In this document: piece after piece, positions 37,200 through 50,372 of the stretch | How positions within the stretch are numbered: position 1 is the stretch's first letter | Layout: every line of letters begins with the position of its first letter | Assembly: GCF_040581405.1 (NCBI RefSeq) | Contig: NZ_CP137157.1 | Location: 2,375,001-2,439,000, forward strand | Direction: 5' to 3' | DNA from: Komagataeibacter sucrofermentans DSM 15973 | GTDB lineage: Bacteria; Pseudomonadota; Alphaproteobacteria; Acetobacterales; Acetobacteraceae | Length of the DNA: 64,000 bases | Notes under the pieces: model-generated | The model's input: only the letters and a program-made list of their open reading frames with translations | Database searches by the model: none | What the model was told of the DNA's origin: nothing | Translations under genes and position numbers: made by a program

Positions 37200-37285
37200 C
37201 ACGTACCCCCAAACCAGTAGACAGCCTGTTGGGCAGAATTGCCCCCTTGGGCCAAGAGAGGCGCTGATAGGGCCTGCGGGCCTTG

Positions 37286-37329
37286 GGGTGCAAGTGTTTT
37301 TCGCAGCCTGCGAAAAGTTTTTTGCACCC
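37286..37329. repeat. Long intergenic hairpin between uvrA and speD
   Basis: GGGTGCAA at the left and TTGCACCC at the right flank an inner TTTTCGCAG/CTGCGAAAA stem with T-rich mismatched parts between. It is about 30 bases after the uvrA stop and probably terminates uvrA transcription. It is not the common repeat of this window. Confidence 0.6.
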
Positions 37330-37358
37330 ACCCCGCAACCATCCGCGCAAAGCGGTGT

Positions 37359-40397
<3,039 letters not shown>

Positions 40398-40644
40398 GAA
40401 CTCTCCCTGTTCCGATCCCGTAAGGGGTGCGGATGCTGGCCGCGATATCCGGCCCTGTCATATCTGGTCCCGCCGGTCCATTCGGACAAGGGTCATGCCA
40501 TCATGACGCACGCTCGCATTTTATACGATGATCCTTTAAGATCGCCGCACCTCTATTCACCACGGCGGCCCACGGGCAGCCAGCGTGGCAACCGGCGGGG
40601 CCAGCAGGCCACGATCCGCCGGACCCATATTCGAAGGACAGCAT

Positions 40645-41196
40645 ATGGCGGGCAGCGTCAACAAGGTCATTCTGGTCGGCAATCTGGGCAAGGACCCCGA
40701 AGTGCGGAACAGCCAGAGCGGGGCGAAGATCGTCTCGCTCACCCTGGCCACGAGCGATACATGGAATGACCGCGCCTCAGGCGAGCGGCGCGAGCGCACC
40801 GAATGGCACCGGGTCGTGATCTTCAACGAGCGCCTCGGCGACGTGGCCGAGCGCTTTTTGCGCAAGGGCCGCAAGGTCTACCTCGAAGGTACGCTGCAGA
40901 CACGCAAATGGACCGACCAGAGCGGCCAGGACCGCTACACCACCGAGGTGGTGATCGACCGCTTCCGTGGCGAACTGGTGCTGCTTGACAGCAATCGCGG
41001 CGGTGATTCGGGCGGCGGCGATGACATGGGCGGCGGCTACGGCGGTGGTGGCGGTGGCGGTGGCGGCTATAGCGCGCCCGCGCGCAGCCAGCCCCAGCGC
41101 AACGAGCGCCCTGCCGGTGGTAGCGGCGGTGGTGGCGGCGGCGGATGGGATGCACCCGCCGGTGGCAGCGATCTGGACGACGAAATTCCGTTCTGA
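40645..41196 (+). CDS. ssb: Single-stranded DNA-binding protein
   Basis: OB-fold protein coating single-stranded DNA in replication and repair. The N-terminal [21 protein letters not shown] is canonical, the OB core runs to about residue 115, followed by a Gly-rich linker with Gln/Pro and the acidic tip DLDDEIPF that recruits partners. Length 183 residues. The ATG at 40645 has an AAGGA site. Divergent from uvrA with about 250 bases between, a pairing common in proteobacteria; a clear LexA box is not visible in it. Confidence 0.97.
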   Translation: MAGSVNKVILVGNLGKDPEVRNSQSGAKIVSLTLATSDTWNDRASGERRERTEWHRVVIFNERLGDVAERFLRKGRKVYLEGTLQTRKWTDQSGQDRYTTEVVIDRFRGELVLLDSNRGGDSGGGDDMGGGYGGGGGGGGGYSAPARSQPQRNERPAGGSGGGGGGGWDAPAGGSDLDDEIPF

Positions 41197-41357
41197 GCCG
41201 CCCTGCCCCCTGCGCGGCGCTTCGCGCCGGGGGGCAAGCCGTGCTATGAGAGACGCAGGGATATGATGGCTGCCAACCGCGCCATGCCTGCCTTCCGTTC
41301 CACCCCGTGCCCGCATGGCCATGGGGGGATAACCCTGACTGACATGACGGAACTGCC

Positions 41358-44135
41358 TTGACCGAGATACCCGACGATTCCCTGCCCCCGTCCGACATGC
41401 TGCCGGTCACGATCGAGGAGGAAATGCGCTCCTCCTACCTGGCCTATGCCATGTCCGTCATTGTCAGCCGCGCGTTGCCCGATGTGCGCGACGGGCTGAA
41501 GCCGGTCCATCGCCGCATCCTGTATTCCATGCGCGAGAGCGGGTTCACACACGACAAGCCCTACCGCAAATCCGCCCGCGCGGTGGGTGACGTGATGGGT
41601 AAATACCATCCGCATGGCGACTCCTCGATCTATGACGCCATGGTGCGCATGGCGCAGTCGTGGTCGATGCGGGTGAAACTGATCGACGGGCAGGGCAATT
41701 TCGGCTCGGTGGATGGCGATTCGCCTGCCGCCATGCGTTATACCGAGGCCCGCCTGGCCAAGGCCGCCGCCTTCCTGCTTGATGACATCGACCGCGATAC
41801 CGTCGATTTCCAGCCCAACTATGATGAAAGCGAGCAGGAACCCAAGATCCTGCCTGCCGCCTTCCCCAACCTGCTGGTCAATGGCGCATCGGGCATCGCG
41901 GTGGGCATGGCCACCAACATTCCGCCGCACAACCCCACCGAGATCATCGATGCGACGCTGGCGCTCATTGCCCGCCCGGACATGACGCTCGATGACCTGC
42001 TTGAATACGTTCCCGGTCCCGACTTCCCCACCGGGGGCACCATTCTGGGCCGCGCAGGCATCCGCAGCGCGTTCGAGACCGGGCGCGGCTCGGTCATCAT
42101 CCGTGCGAAGGCCGAGATCGAGGAGATCCGCAAGGACCGCAAGGCCATCATCGTCACCGAGATTCCATACCAGGTGAACAAGGCCACGTTGCAGGAGCGC
42201 ATTGCGGACCTCGTGCGCACCAAGCAGGTGGAAGGCATTTCCGACATCCGCGACGAGAGCGACCGCTCGGGCATGCGCATCGTTATCGAGATCAAGCGCG
42301 AGGCGACGCCGGAGGTGGTGCTCAACCAGCTCTACCGCTTCACGCAGCTCCAGACCTCGTTTGGCGTGAATATGCTGGCCCTTGATGGCGGCCAGCCGCG
42401 CCTGATGGGGCTGAAGGACGTGCTCGAAGCGTTCATCCGCTTCCGCGAGGACGTGATCCTGCGCCGCGCGCGCTTTGACCTCAACAAGGCCCGCGACCGC
42501 GCCCATCTGCTGGTCGGCCTGGTCATTGCAGTCGCCAACATCGATGCCGTGATCGCGCTGATCCGCTCGGCCCCCGACACGGCCGCCGCCCGCGCCGCCC
42601 TGATGGCGCGCGCATGGGATGCGGCCGACGTGGCCCCCCTGCTCGAACTCATCCACGATGAAGGCAATGTCATCGTGGACGGCAGGGTGCACCTGACCGA
42701 GGCGCAGGCCCGTGGCATCCTTGAGCTGCGCCTGCAACGCCTGACCGGGCTGGAACGCGACAAGATCCAGAGCGAACTCTCGGAAGTGGCGGTCAAGATC
42801 AACGAGCTGCTGGAGATCATCGCCAGCCGCCCGCGCCGCATGGAGGTGATGTGCACGGAACTCGCCACCATCCGCGCCGAACTCGCCACCCCGCGCGCCA
42901 CCGACATTGCCGATTACGCTGGCGACCAGACCGATGAAAGCCTGATCGAACCCGGCCAGATGGTTGTCACCATCACGCGCGAGGGCTTCATCAAGCGCAC
43001 GCCGCTTGATGTGTTCCGCGCCCAGAACCGCGGAGGCCGTGGCCGCACGGCGGCAGGGCGCCGGGGTGATGACATCATCGTCCGCTCGTTCAACGCGCAT
43101 ACGCACCAGTGGGTTCTGTTCTTCTCATCGGGCGGCAAGGCCTACCGCGAGAAGGTCTGGCGCCTGCCCGAGGCCAGCCCCACCGCCAAGGGCCGTGCGC
43201 TGGTCAACCTGCTGCCCGACCTGGGCAGCGATACGATTACCGCAGTCCTGCCCCTGCCGCAGGATGAGGAGCTGTGGGAGAACCTGCACCTCGTCTTCGC
43301 CACGGCCTCAGGCAGCGTGCGGCGCAACCGGCTGAGCGATTTCCGCAACATCCGCTCGTCCGGCCTGATCGCCATGAAGCTCGATGAGGACGACCGCCTG
43401 ATCGGCGTCGCCACCTGCCGCGAAGGGCAGGACGTGTTCCTCGGCACACGCAATGCGCGCTGCATCCGCTTCCAGATCACCGATGACACGCTGCGCGTGT
43501 TTGCCGGGCGTGGCAGCTCGGGCGTGCGCGGCATAAAGCTGGCCGAGGGCGACAGCGTGAACAGCCTGTGCGTGCTCAACCATGTCGAGGCCACGGTGGA
43601 GGAACGCGCCGCCTACCTGCGCATGGCCAATGCCCGCCGCCGCGCTGAAGCGGCTGCCAATGGCGAGGAAGCCGAGGAGGTCATTGCACATGATGACAGC
43701 GAAGCCGCCGAAGACCTGCCCCTGACCCCCGAGCGCTTTGCCGAACTCGAAGCGGCGGAAGAAGTGCTGCTGATCGTGAGCAACGCGGGCTTTGGTCGCC
43801 GGTCTTCCGCCTATGACTACCGCGTGAGCGGGCGTGGCGGGCAGGGCATCAACAACATGACCTTCTCGGCCAACAAGCGCGGCAACGCGGTGGTGGCCAC
43901 CCTGCCGGTGCTGGAAGGCACGGATGTCATGCTGGTGACCGATGCGGGCCGCCTGATCCGCCTGCCAATTGCGCAGGTGCGCATCATGTCGCGCCAGGCC
44001 AGCGGTGTGACCCTGTTCCGCCTGAACGATACGGAAGAGGTGACCAGCGTCTTCCCCGTGATGGATGATGGCGAGGAAGGCGAGGACGGTGAAGCCACCG
44101 ATAACGCCGCCCCTGATGCAGGCCACGATGACTGA
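41358..44135 (+). CDS. gyrA: DNA gyrase subunit A
   Basis: Catalytic subunit of gyrase, introducing negative supercoils. 925 residues. The active-site tyrosine is Tyr128 ([10 protein letters not shown]). The quinolone region keeps the susceptible-type residues Ser89 and Asp93 in [12 protein letters not shown] (E. coli 83 and 87). The C-terminal domain carries the GyrA-box-like [13 protein letters not shown], distinguishing it from ParC, and an acidic tail. The start is TTG at 41358, with GGAA upstream; the next ATG would remove 13 residues. It overlaps coaD by eight bases. Confidence 0.96.
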   Translation: MTEIPDDSLPPSDMLPVTIEEEMRSSYLAYAMSVIVSRALPDVRDGLKPVHRRILYSMRESGFTHDKPYRKSARAVGDVMGKYHPHGDSSIYDAMVRMAQSWSMRVKLIDGQGNFGSVDGDSPAAMRYTEARLAKAAAFLLDDIDRDTVDFQPNYDESEQEPKILPAAFPNLLVNGASGIAVGMATNIPPHNPTEIIDATLALIARPDMTLDDLLEYVPGPDFPTGGTILGRAGIRSAFETGRGSVIIRAKAEIEEIRKDRKAIIVTEIPYQVNKATLQERIADLVRTKQVEGISDIRDESDRSGMRIVIEIKREATPEVVLNQLYRFTQLQTSFGVNMLALDGGQPRLMGLKDVLEAFIRFREDVILRRARFDLNKARDRAHLLVGLVIAVANIDAVIALIRSAPDTAAARAALMARAWDAADVAPLLELIHDEGNVIVDGRVHLTEAQARGILELRLQRLTGLERDKIQSELSEVAVKINELLEIIASRPRRMEVMCTELATIRAELATPRATDIADYAGDQTDESLIEPGQMVVTITREGFIKRTPLDVFRAQNRGGRGRTAAGRRGDDIIVRSFNAHTHQWVLFFSSGGKAYREKVWRLPEASPTAKGRALVNLLPDLGSDTITAVLPLPQDEELWENLHLVFATASGSVRRNRLSDFRNIRSSGLIAMKLDEDDRLIGVATCREGQDVFLGTRNARCIRFQITDDTLRVFAGRGSSGVRGIKLAEGDSVNSLCVLNHVEATVEERAAYLRMANARRRAEAAANGEEAEEVIAHDDSEAAEDLPLTPERFAELEAAEEVLLIVSNAGFGRRSSAYDYRVSGRGGQGINNMTFSANKRGNAVVATLPVLEGTDVMLVTDAGRLIRLPIAQVRIMSRQASGVTLFRLNDTEEVTSVFPVMDDGEEGEDGEATDNAAPDAGHDD

Positions 44136-44637
44136 GGCCCCCGCCCGCACCGGGTTCTATCCGGGCACGTTCGATCCCGTGACCTGCGGGCACATGGATA
44201 TTATCGAACGGGCTGCGGGGCTGATGGACCGGCTGGTGATCGGGGTGGCCGAAAACCCCGACAAGCACCCGCTCCTGCCACTCGAGGAGCGGATCATGTG
44301 CCTGCGCACCGATATCGCCCCGCTCAATGCGGGGCGGGCCATGCCCATTACCGTTGTCGGTTTTACGGGGCTGGTGGTGCATGCGGCGCGTACGCATGGG
44401 GCACATGCAATCATTCGCGGGCTGCGGGCGGTTGCGGATTTCGAATACGAGAACCAGATGTTCGGTATGAACCAGCACATGGCCCCGGACATTGACACGC
44501 TGTTCCTCATGGCGCGCGAGGGGCACCAGTACGTCTCCTCGCGGCTGGTCAAGGAAATAGCGAAGCTGGATGGGGACATTTCCGGTTTTGTCCCTCCCTT
44601 TACGCGCAGGCACATCCTGAGCCGCCTGCGCGGCTGA
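44128..44637 (+). CDS. coaD: Phosphopantetheine adenylyltransferase
   Basis: Transfers AMP from ATP to 4'-phosphopantetheine in the penultimate step of CoA synthesis. The 169-residue protein has the nucleotidyltransferase signature [17 protein letters not shown] (T/HxGH form), the [13 protein letters not shown] stretch and the [13 protein letters not shown]-type C-terminus ([15 protein letters not shown]). The ATG at 44128 overlaps the end of gyrA by eight bases, indicating cotranscription. CoaA of the same pathway is at the left end of this window. Confidence 0.94.
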   Translation: MTEAPARTGFYPGTFDPVTCGHMDIIERAAGLMDRLVIGVAENPDKHPLLPLEERIMCLRTDIAPLNAGRAMPITVVGFTGLVVHAARTHGAHAIIRGLRAVADFEYENQMFGMNQHMAPDIDTLFLMAREGHQYVSSRLVKEIAKLDGDISGFVPPFTRRHILSRLRG

Positions 44638-44701
44638 CGGGCCGGGACCGCGCCCCGCGCGGCCCTGCCCTCCCACACCCCTATTTACGAAACGGATCAC
44701 G

Positions 44702-45193
44702 ATGTCTGCTACAGAAAACAAATCCGACCTGATCAACGTCGATCTCAAGACAGGACGGGTGGTGATCCGCCTGCGTCCCGACATTGCGCCGCTGGCGGCA
44801 GAGCGCATCCGCACGCTGGCGGCGGAAGGGTTTTACGACAACACGCCTTTCCACCGCGTGATCCATGGCTTCATGGCGCAGGGCGGCGACCCCACGGGCA
44901 CGGGCACCTCGGGCAGCAAGCTGCCGGACCTGAAGGCCGAGTTCACCAACAAGGCGAAGTTCGAGCGCGGCACGGTGGGCATGGCCCGCACCATGAACCC
45001 CGATAGCGCGAACAGCCAGTTCTTCATCATGTTCGAGCCCTCGCCGCACCTTGATGGCCAGTACACCATCGTGGGCCAGGTGATTGAAGGCATGGACCAT
45101 ATCGACCAGATCAAGCGCGGCGCGGGCCAGAGCGGCATGGTGCAGGACCCCGACCGCATCATCAAGATGCGCCCGGCCGACGCCGAGGCCTGA
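44702..45193 (+). CDS. Cyclophilin-type peptidyl-prolyl isomerase
   Basis: Cytoplasmic cyclophilin of 163 residues without a signal peptide, catalysing proline cis-trans isomerisation. Active-site residues are visible in FHRVIHGFMAQGGDPTGTG (catalytic Arg in the first part), MARTMNPDSANSQFFIMF and LDGQYTIVGQVIEGM. The tryptophan used by cyclosporin-sensitive cyclophilins is replaced (YTIVG here), as in PpiB-like bacterial forms. The ATG has a GGA-type site. 64 bases after coaD; may be part of the gyrA-coaD transcript. Confidence 0.93.
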   Translation: MSATENKSDLINVDLKTGRVVIRLRPDIAPLAAERIRTLAAEGFYDNTPFHRVIHGFMAQGGDPTGTGTSGSKLPDLKAEFTNKAKFERGTVGMARTMNPDSANSQFFIMFEPSPHLDGQYTIVGQVIEGMDHIDQIKRGAGQSGMVQDPDRIIKMRPADAEA

Positions 45194-45267
45194 TTGGCCA
45201 CCTGCCGGGCGGCGCACCCTGCCGACGCCCGGCACCCCTGTGGGCGTGCATAAACGGCACGCGCAGG

Positions 45268-45296
45268 TTGACACTCCCGCCGTGGATGTTTAGAGA
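45268..45296 (+). promoter_or_regulatory. Probable promoter of tRNA-Lys
   Basis: Perfect TTGACA (45268-45273), 17-base spacer, TAGAGA (45291-45296). It sits 64 bases before the tRNA. Confidence 0.5.
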
Positions 45297-45359
45297 CCTG
45301 CCCAAGGCGCCATGCCCCGGTCTGACCGGCTGGCTGGCCCCTTGATGAACAGGTCATGT

Positions 45360-45435
45360 GAGCCGGTAGCTCAGTCGGTAGAGCATTCGACTTTTAATCG
45401 AATGGTCGTGGGTTCGAATCCCACCCGGCTCACCA
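45360..45435 (+). tRNA. tRNA-Lys(UUU)
   Basis: 76 bases, cloverleaf complete: acceptor GAGCCGG/CCGGCTC, D arm AGCTCAGTCGGTAGAGC, anticodon arm TTCGA-CTTTTAA-TCGAA with anticodon TTT, T arm GTGGG-TTCGAAT-CCCAC, and an encoded CCA end. Reads AAA and AAG codons. Confidence 0.98.
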
Positions 45436-45891
45436 GACCCCTTCCCCTCTCCTACTTTTTATGGTCTCCGCGTCCCTGCCGCTGCCCGTTGCGCAGCGTG
45501 AGCGGTTGTTGTTCGTGCATCCTTTCGCGAACGCGCGGTGCTGCGCCATTATTCCCATAAAATCTCGATATAACCGCCATGGACCGCCCCGGCCTGTGGT
45601 GATGTGTCGTGGCCAGGCGCGGGCTTCCCTGGGCCATGATGGCCAGGGAAAAGCGCGCTTTCAGGCGGTTTTATATTCGCTTTAATAATTAAGTTATCTT
45701 ATTGGTTATTTTTTTATAATTTTATGTCTTGATCTGGGTCCGTTTTTGCAAATAAATGGCCTTCCGCCATGCGGTCACAGGATATTCGCACATTCCGGCC
45801 GCTTTCCCTCCCGCTATCGTTGCCGGTGCAATGGATGGCGAGCCTGCCCCGGCCCAGCCCGGCGCAGGTGCTTCAAAGTCTGTGAGATGCC
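45436..45891. other. Intergenic region between tRNA-Lys and edd
   Basis: About 455 bases with no credible gene. It holds an imperfect 12-13 bp hairpin (45625-45637 with 45639-45650, one bulge) next to an AAGCGCGCTT palindrome, then an AT-rich block (about 45680-45760) that could carry the edd promoter. No riboswitch or known RNA recognised. Confidence 0.4.
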
Positions 45892-47730
45892 ATGAGCCTG
45901 CACCCTGTCCTGACCGCCGTGACCGAACGGGTCATTGCCCGTTCGGCCCGCACCCGCAGGGCCTATCTGGACCTGATCGCCCGCGAGCGTGAAAACGGCA
46001 TCAGCCGCCCGCGCCTGGCCTGCGGCAACCTGGCCCACGCCATTGCGGCATCGGGCAGCGACAAGGCGGGCCTGCGCACGGCGGGCGGCATGAATGTGGG
46101 CATCATCACCGCCTATAACGACATGCTCTCCGCCCATCAGCCCTATGGTCGCTACCCCGACCAGATCAAGCTGTTCGCGCGTGAGGTGGGCGGCACGGCG
46201 CAGGTGGCTGGCGGCACGCCCGCCATGTGCGATGGCGTGACGCAGGGCCAGTCGGGCATGGAAATCTCGCTGTTCAGCCGTGATGTCATTGCGCTGTCCA
46301 CCGCTGTCGGGCTGAGCCATGGCATGTATGAAGGCGTGGCCATGCTCGGCATATGCGACAAGATCGTGCCCGGCCTGCTCATGGGCGCGCTGCGCTTTGG
46401 CCACCTGCCCACCATCCTGATCCCGTCTGGCCCCATGCCATCGGGCCTGCCCAATAGCGAGAAGCAGCGCATCCGCCAGCTTTATGCCGAGGGCAAGGTG
46501 GGCAAGGACCGGCTGATGGATGCGGAATCCGAGTCCTATCACGCAGCGGGCACCTGCACCTTCTATGGCACGGCCAACACCAACCAGATGCTGATGGAGG
46601 TGATGGGCCTGCACCTTCCTGGCTCCTCTTTCGTGCCGCCCAACACAAAGCTGCGGCAGGAACTGACCCGTGCCGCCATCCACCGCCTGAGCGAGATCGG
46701 CACGCGCGGTGAGGATTACCGCCCGCTGGGGCTGTGTGTTGATGAACGCGCCATTGTCAACGCCGCCGTGGGCCTGCTGGCCACGGGTGGGTCGACCAAC
46801 CTTGCCATCCATATCCCCGCCATGGCGCGGGCGGCAGGCATCATCATTGACTGGACCGACCTCGACCAGCTCTCGGCCATCGTGCCGCAGCTCACCCGCG
46901 TGTACCCCAACGGGTCGGAGGATGTGAACGCCTTCCATGCCGTGGGCGGCATGCCCAGCCTGATCGGCTCGCTGCTCGATGCCGGCCTGCTGCACCCCGA
47001 TATCCTGACCGTGGCCCATGGCGGCTTCAGTGAATACCGCAAGAAGCCCGAATTGCGTGACGATAAGGTGGTGTGGGAAGAGGCTGGTCCCTCCACCAAC
47101 GAGACCATCCTGCGCGCGCCCGCCAACCCCTTCCGCGCCGATGGCGGCATGAAGGTGATGGAAGGCAATCTGGGGCGCGGCATCTACAAGACCAGTTCTG
47201 TCGCCCCCGAGCGCTGGACCATCGAGGCTCCGGCCGCCGTGTTCGACCACCAGGAAGATGTGCTGACCGCCTTCCGCGACGGCAAGCTCGACCGCGACGT
47301 GGTGGTTGTCGTGCGCTTTCAGGGCCCGGCCGCCAATGGCATGCCCGAACTGCACAAGCTCACCCCGACCCTGGCGGTGTTGCAGGACCGCGGGCACAAG
47401 GTCGCGCTCGTGACCGATGGCCGCATGTCGGGTGCCAGCGGCAAGGTGCCCGCCGCCATCCATATCGGGCCGGAAGCCTATGTGGGCGGCCCGCTCTCGC
47501 TGCTGCGCGATGGTGACGTGGTGCGCGTGTGCGCCCAGACAGGCCGCATCGAGGCACTGGTGGAAGCAGGCGTGCTGGCCGACCGCACGCCTGCCCGCCC
47601 CCCCGCGCCGCAATTTGGCACCGGGCGCGAACTGTTTGCGCTGATGCGCAACAACGTGGACCTGCCCGAGCAGGGGGCCTCGGCCATTCTTGCTTCCATG
47701 GACCACATGGCGGCACAACAGAGCGCGTGA
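45892..47730 (+). CDS. edd: Phosphogluconate dehydratase
   Basis: First committed enzyme of the Entner-Doudoroff pathway: dehydrates 6-phosphogluconate to KDPG. 612 residues, IlvD/Edd family, 4Fe-4S type. Cluster cysteines lie in [21 protein letters not shown] and [14 protein letters not shown]. The C-terminal [15 protein letters not shown] is a family mark. The ATG at 45892 ends a GAGATGCC-like context. eda follows after 29 bases with a strong ribosome site, forming the classical edd-eda operon. Many acetic acid bacteria lack phosphofructokinase and depend on this route or the pentose phosphate pathway. Confidence 0.97.
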   Translation: MSLHPVLTAVTERVIARSARTRRAYLDLIARERENGISRPRLACGNLAHAIAASGSDKAGLRTAGGMNVGIITAYNDMLSAHQPYGRYPDQIKLFAREVGGTAQVAGGTPAMCDGVTQGQSGMEISLFSRDVIALSTAVGLSHGMYEGVAMLGICDKIVPGLLMGALRFGHLPTILIPSGPMPSGLPNSEKQRIRQLYAEGKVGKDRLMDAESESYHAAGTCTFYGTANTNQMLMEVMGLHLPGSSFVPPNTKLRQELTRAAIHRLSEIGTRGEDYRPLGLCVDERAIVNAAVGLLATGGSTNLAIHIPAMARAAGIIIDWTDLDQLSAIVPQLTRVYPNGSEDVNAFHAVGGMPSLIGSLLDAGLLHPDILTVAHGGFSEYRKKPELRDDKVVWEEAGPSTNETILRAPANPFRADGGMKVMEGNLGRGIYKTSSVAPERWTIEAPAAVFDHQEDVLTAFRDGKLDRDVVVVVRFQGPAANGMPELHKLTPTLAVLQDRGHKVALVTDGRMSGASGKVPAAIHIGPEAYVGGPLSLLRDGDVVRVCAQTGRIEALVEAGVLADRTPARPPAPQFGTGRELFALMRNNVDLPEQGASAILASMDHMAAQQSA

Positions 47731-47759
47731 ACCCCAACGCCTTGCACAAGGGAGCCGAC

Positions 47760-48374
47760 ATGGCCCGCATTGAAGAGATCATGACCCTTGCCCCGGTTAT
47801 TCCGGTGCTGGTCATTAACGACCCCGCCCATGCCCGCCCGGTGGCCGAGGCCCTTGTGGCTGGCGGCCTGCGCGCGCTGGAAGTGACCCTGCGCACCGAC
47901 TGCGCGCTGGAAGTGATTGCCGAGATGGCGAAGGTGGAAGGTGCCGTCGTGGGTGCTGGCACCGTGCTCAATGGCGATGACCTCAAGCGCTCGGTCGATG
48001 CCGGTGCGCGCTTTATTGTCAGCCCCGGCCTGACCACGAACGTGGCGCAGGCGGCACGGGCGAGCGACGTGCCACTGCTGCCCGGCACGGCCAATGCCAG
48101 CGACATCATGCGCGGGATGGACCTTGGGCTGACACATTTCAAGTTCTTCCCCGCCGTGGCGGCAGGCGGCCTCCCGGCGCTCAAGGCGCTTTCGGCCCCG
48201 TTTGGCCAGGCGCGGTTCTGCCCCACCGGCGGCATCAAGGCCGAGACCGCAGCCGAGTGGCTGGGCCTGCCTTCCGTGCTGTGCGTGGGTGGCTCGTGGC
48301 TGGTGCCCGCCGGTGCGCCGGATGTGGCGGCCATTACGGCACGCGCAAAGCAGGCCGCAGCCCTTAAGGGCTGA
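47760..48374 (+). CDS. eda: KDPG aldolase
   Basis: Cleaves 2-keto-3-deoxy-6-phosphogluconate to pyruvate and glyceraldehyde 3-phosphate, which then enters gap-pgk. 204 residues. The Schiff-base lysine is Lys128 in LGLTHFKFFPA; the general-acid glutamate region is LRALEVTLRT (Glu41) and the phosphate site is CPTGGIKAETA-like. The ATG at 47760 has an AAGGGAG site. A half-copy of the intergenic repeat follows. Confidence 0.97.
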   Translation: MARIEEIMTLAPVIPVLVINDPAHARPVAEALVAGGLRALEVTLRTDCALEVIAEMAKVEGAVVGAGTVLNGDDLKRSVDAGARFIVSPGLTTNVAQAARASDVPLLPGTANASDIMRGMDLGLTHFKFFPAVAAGGLPALKALSAPFGQARFCPTGGIKAETAAEWLGLPSVLCVGGSWLVPAGAPDVAAITARAKQAAALKG

Positions 48375-48379
48375 TAAAA

Positions 48380-48430
48380 ATAAAAGTTTGCGGGTGCCGC
48401 CTTTTTTCTCGAAAAGGCGGCATTCCCTGA
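48380..48430. repeat. Intergenic hairpin repeat, half copy 6
   Basis: Has the left arm TAAAAGTTTGCGGGT and hairpin 1 (GCCGCC...GGCGGC, with a TTCTCGAAAA-type loop), but hairpin 2 and the right arm are missing. It starts just after the eda stop. Confidence 0.75.
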
Positions 48431-48522
48431 CCTAAATACCCGCTGCCAATTCGTGTCGGCCATCGCCTTTCGGGCCATGACACCATAATATCCTGCCTGT
48501 TGTTTAAGGGAACAGAGCCATT

Positions 48523-48882
48523 ATGGATCAGGCACAGGCGGAAGAAACCGTTGCACGCAACGCACCCTTGAGCTCCCAGTTCCGCGATGATTCCTTCCTC
48601 GGCAGGCTGCATGAGGAATGGGTATGGGATGAAGGCGCGTTTGCAGAGTTGAAGCAGGCCATCACCTGCCTCACCCACCATAAATGCCACAACGCCACAA
48701 CACGCGCGCAGGCCTTCGATATCTTCAGCTACATCATGTCTGTTGCATTGCTCAGCCACTGCAACCCCGGTGATCTGTACAGGATCGCCAACATGGATAC
48801 CGAACTGTTCTGGGCAAGACGCGAAGACGTGCAGATGGTGTTCGACCACTTTCTGGGAAGCTGGCAGTTCCGCCAGGCCTGA
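48523..48882 (+). CDS. Hypothetical protein, possible immunity-type
   Basis: A 119-residue cytoplasmic protein without signal peptide. I cannot place it firmly; the opening part SSQFRDDSFLGRLHEEWVWDEGAFAELKQAI recalls small helical immunity proteins of polymorphic toxin systems (the Imm41-like pattern), but this is only a resemblance. The rest is helical (FDIFSYIMSVALLSHCNP, DVQMVFDHFLGSWQF). The ATG has an AGGGA site. It converges on alkB with 13 bases between. No toxin gene is adjacent. Confidence 0.6.
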   Translation: MDQAQAEETVARNAPLSSQFRDDSFLGRLHEEWVWDEGAFAELKQAITCLTHHKCHNATTRAQAFDIFSYIMSVALLSHCNPGDLYRIANMDTELFWARREDVQMVFDHFLGSWQFRQA

Positions 48883-48895
48883 AGCGCCTCCTGCC

Positions 48896-49552
48896 CTACC
48901 ACACCCGCCGGAAGGTCAGGTTGTAACGGCACGGCCCCGTAACCGGGTGCTGGCCTGCGCGCAGCGGCGCAATGCCGTGAAAGACATGCCGCGACGGGCC
49001 GCCCCACACCACGACATCACCATGTAGCAACGCAATGCGCCGGACCGGGTCCGCACGCTGCAACCCGCCCCATTGAAAGATGGCAGGCAGGCCGAAGGAG
49101 ATGGACACAACCGGCGCATCCGCCTGCTCATCATCATCCTGATGCAACCCCATCCGCGCACCGGGGCGGTAGCCGTTGATCAGGCAGGTATCGGGCACAA
49201 ACCCGTCATGCCCCGCAAGCCGCGCCGCCGCGATGGCCCACTCCCGCCAGGCGGGCGGCAAGACTGGCCAGGGCTGGCCGGTCATGGGGTCCCGGGTTTC
49301 ATAACGGTGGCCCAGCGCATCGCTGCACCACCCTGCCGCCCCGCAGCAGGTCATGGCGACCGACATGGAGCCACCACCCGCCACTGTCATGCGCCGGAAG
49401 GGGGAGAGCCGGGCAATCTGTTTTATACCCGCCAGCATCCCCTGCGCCTGTGGCGCGGCATGGCCGCGCAACACCATGGCCCCGGCATCAAGCACTTCAT
49501 GCTTCGGCGCGGATGCAGGCGGTGGGTCGAGCATGAATTCCTGCTGCGCCAT
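48896..49552 (-). CDS. alkB: Alpha-ketoglutarate-dependent DNA dealkylase AlkB
   Basis: Fe(II)/2-oxoglutarate dioxygenase that oxidatively removes methyl groups such as 1-methyladenine and 3-methylcytosine from DNA. 218 residues, very close to the E. coli length. Iron ligands are His137 and Asp139 (LHQDDDE) and the distal His in GGPSRHVFHGI; the cosubstrate motif RYNLTFR (Arg209, Asn211, Arg215) is at the C-terminus. MSVAMTCCGAAGW and WPVLPPAWREW are typical. ATG 49552 has a GGGGAAAG site; the frame opens earlier through an intergenic repeat, which is spurious. No ada gene is adjacent. Confidence 0.95.
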   Translation of the reverse strand: MAQQEFMLDPPPASAPKHEVLDAGAMVLRGHAAPQAQGMLAGIKQIARLSPFRRMTVAGGGSMSVAMTCCGAAGWCSDALGHRYETRDPMTGQPWPVLPPAWREWAIAAARLAGHDGFVPDTCLINGYRPGARMGLHQDDDEQADAPVVSISFGLPAIFQWGGLQRADPVRRIALLHGDVVVWGGPSRHVFHGIAPLRAGQHPVTGPCRYNLTFRRVW

Positions 49553-49625
49553 GCCCGGTCTTTCCCCTTGTGCCTTGCTACGGACCGTTAAGAGACTGTT
49601 TGAAAACAACGCATTGATAAAAAAT

Positions 49626-49690
49626 AATAAAAGTTTCTTGGTGCCGTCTTTTTTCAAGAAAGCGACGTTCTTCAAAGCTTTCTTTGATTT
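49626..49690. repeat. Intergenic hairpin repeat, copy 7 (eroded)
   Basis: Left arm AATAAAAGTTTCTTGGT and hairpin 1 (GTGCCGTC...AAGCGAC, weakened) are followed by TTCTTCAAAGCTTTCTTTGA, where hairpin 2 is degraded. This copy lies upstream of alkB, not after a stop codon. Confidence 0.7.
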
Positions 49691-49918
49691 TAAAGCGCTA
49701 TCATGCGCCGCCTTTTTTAACAAATGGCATCTGGATGCTGGATCAGACCTTCAGGCCCCTTCAGGAAAAATATGGGCACGCACCTCAAAAGGCGCACCGT
49801 GCCATCATCATTCCGGGTGGCCGCACACCCTCATGACAAAAAATGCTCCCCCTGCCTGCATCAACCGGGCAGGATTGTTTTCTTGGGAATTGCGTGAAAT
49901 CTTCAATAGGAACCGGAA
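49691..49918. other. Intergenic region before small-gene island
   Basis: With the repeat at 49626-49690, the whole gap from 49553 to 49918 has no credible gene. The right part is lower in GC. I see no promoter I would name, nor a remnant of a toxin gene. Confidence 0.35.
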
Positions 49919-50344
49919 ATGAAAGATATAATTGATCTGTTGGGATTGGCGCCTGATAAAATAAAAATCATCTCTGAGCAGAAATATGATAATATAGAAG
50001 AATTCGATGATCGCATTGATTACGAATTCTGCAATGATGGATTTTGCCTATGCAAGGAATCCGGAAAAAGCATCATTGATAATATTTTCTTCCATAGCAA
50101 AAATTATGGAGATGGCTACCAGGCTTATCGTGGCGAACTGCCTTTGGGCCTCCGCTTTGACATGAGCCGCGCAGAAGTCCACCAATTATGCGGCAAACCT
50201 GATTCCAGTCGGGGCGCAGTAACAGTGCCAGCCCTTGGCACAGTGCCACCCAGCGATAAATACGTCAGAAATGCCATGAAAATTAGTATAATTTATGATT
50301 TTGATGAACATTCGATCTTATACACAATTGCAAGTATTGATTAG
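49919..50344 (+). CDS. Hypothetical protein, possible immunity-type (141 aa)
   Basis: Low-GC gene with an AGGAACCGGAA site before the ATG. The protein is acidic, soluble and has no signal. The central GDGYQAYRGELPLGLRFDMSRAEVHQLCGKPDSS followed by a strand-rich end (KISIIYDFDEHSILYTIASID) resembles the small beta-alpha module found in many predicted immunity proteins, where LPxGLxFxMSRxEV...GxP recurs. That is a pattern memory, not a confirmed family. Its downstream neighbour is a decayed paralog with the same ribosome-site context, indicating tandem duplication. Composition contrasts with the chromosome, suggesting transfer. Confidence 0.65.
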   Translation: MKDIIDLLGLAPDKIKIISEQKYDNIEEFDDRIDYEFCNDGFCLCKESGKSIIDNIFFHSKNYGDGYQAYRGELPLGLRFDMSRAEVHQLCGKPDSSRGAVTVPALGTVPPSDKYVRNAMKISIIYDFDEHSILYTIASID

Positions 50345-50372
50345 TATTTTATGTTTTCAAGGAAACACAGAA

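Noticed and set aside
40398-40423. GAAC-N7-GTTC next to the uvrA start, and GTTC-N7-GTAA beside it, as SOS boxes
   Set aside because: Neither matches the direct-repeat GTTC-N7-GTTC consensus; the first has the wrong half orientation and the second two mismatches. The site also lies at the very start codon, so I do not call a LexA site.
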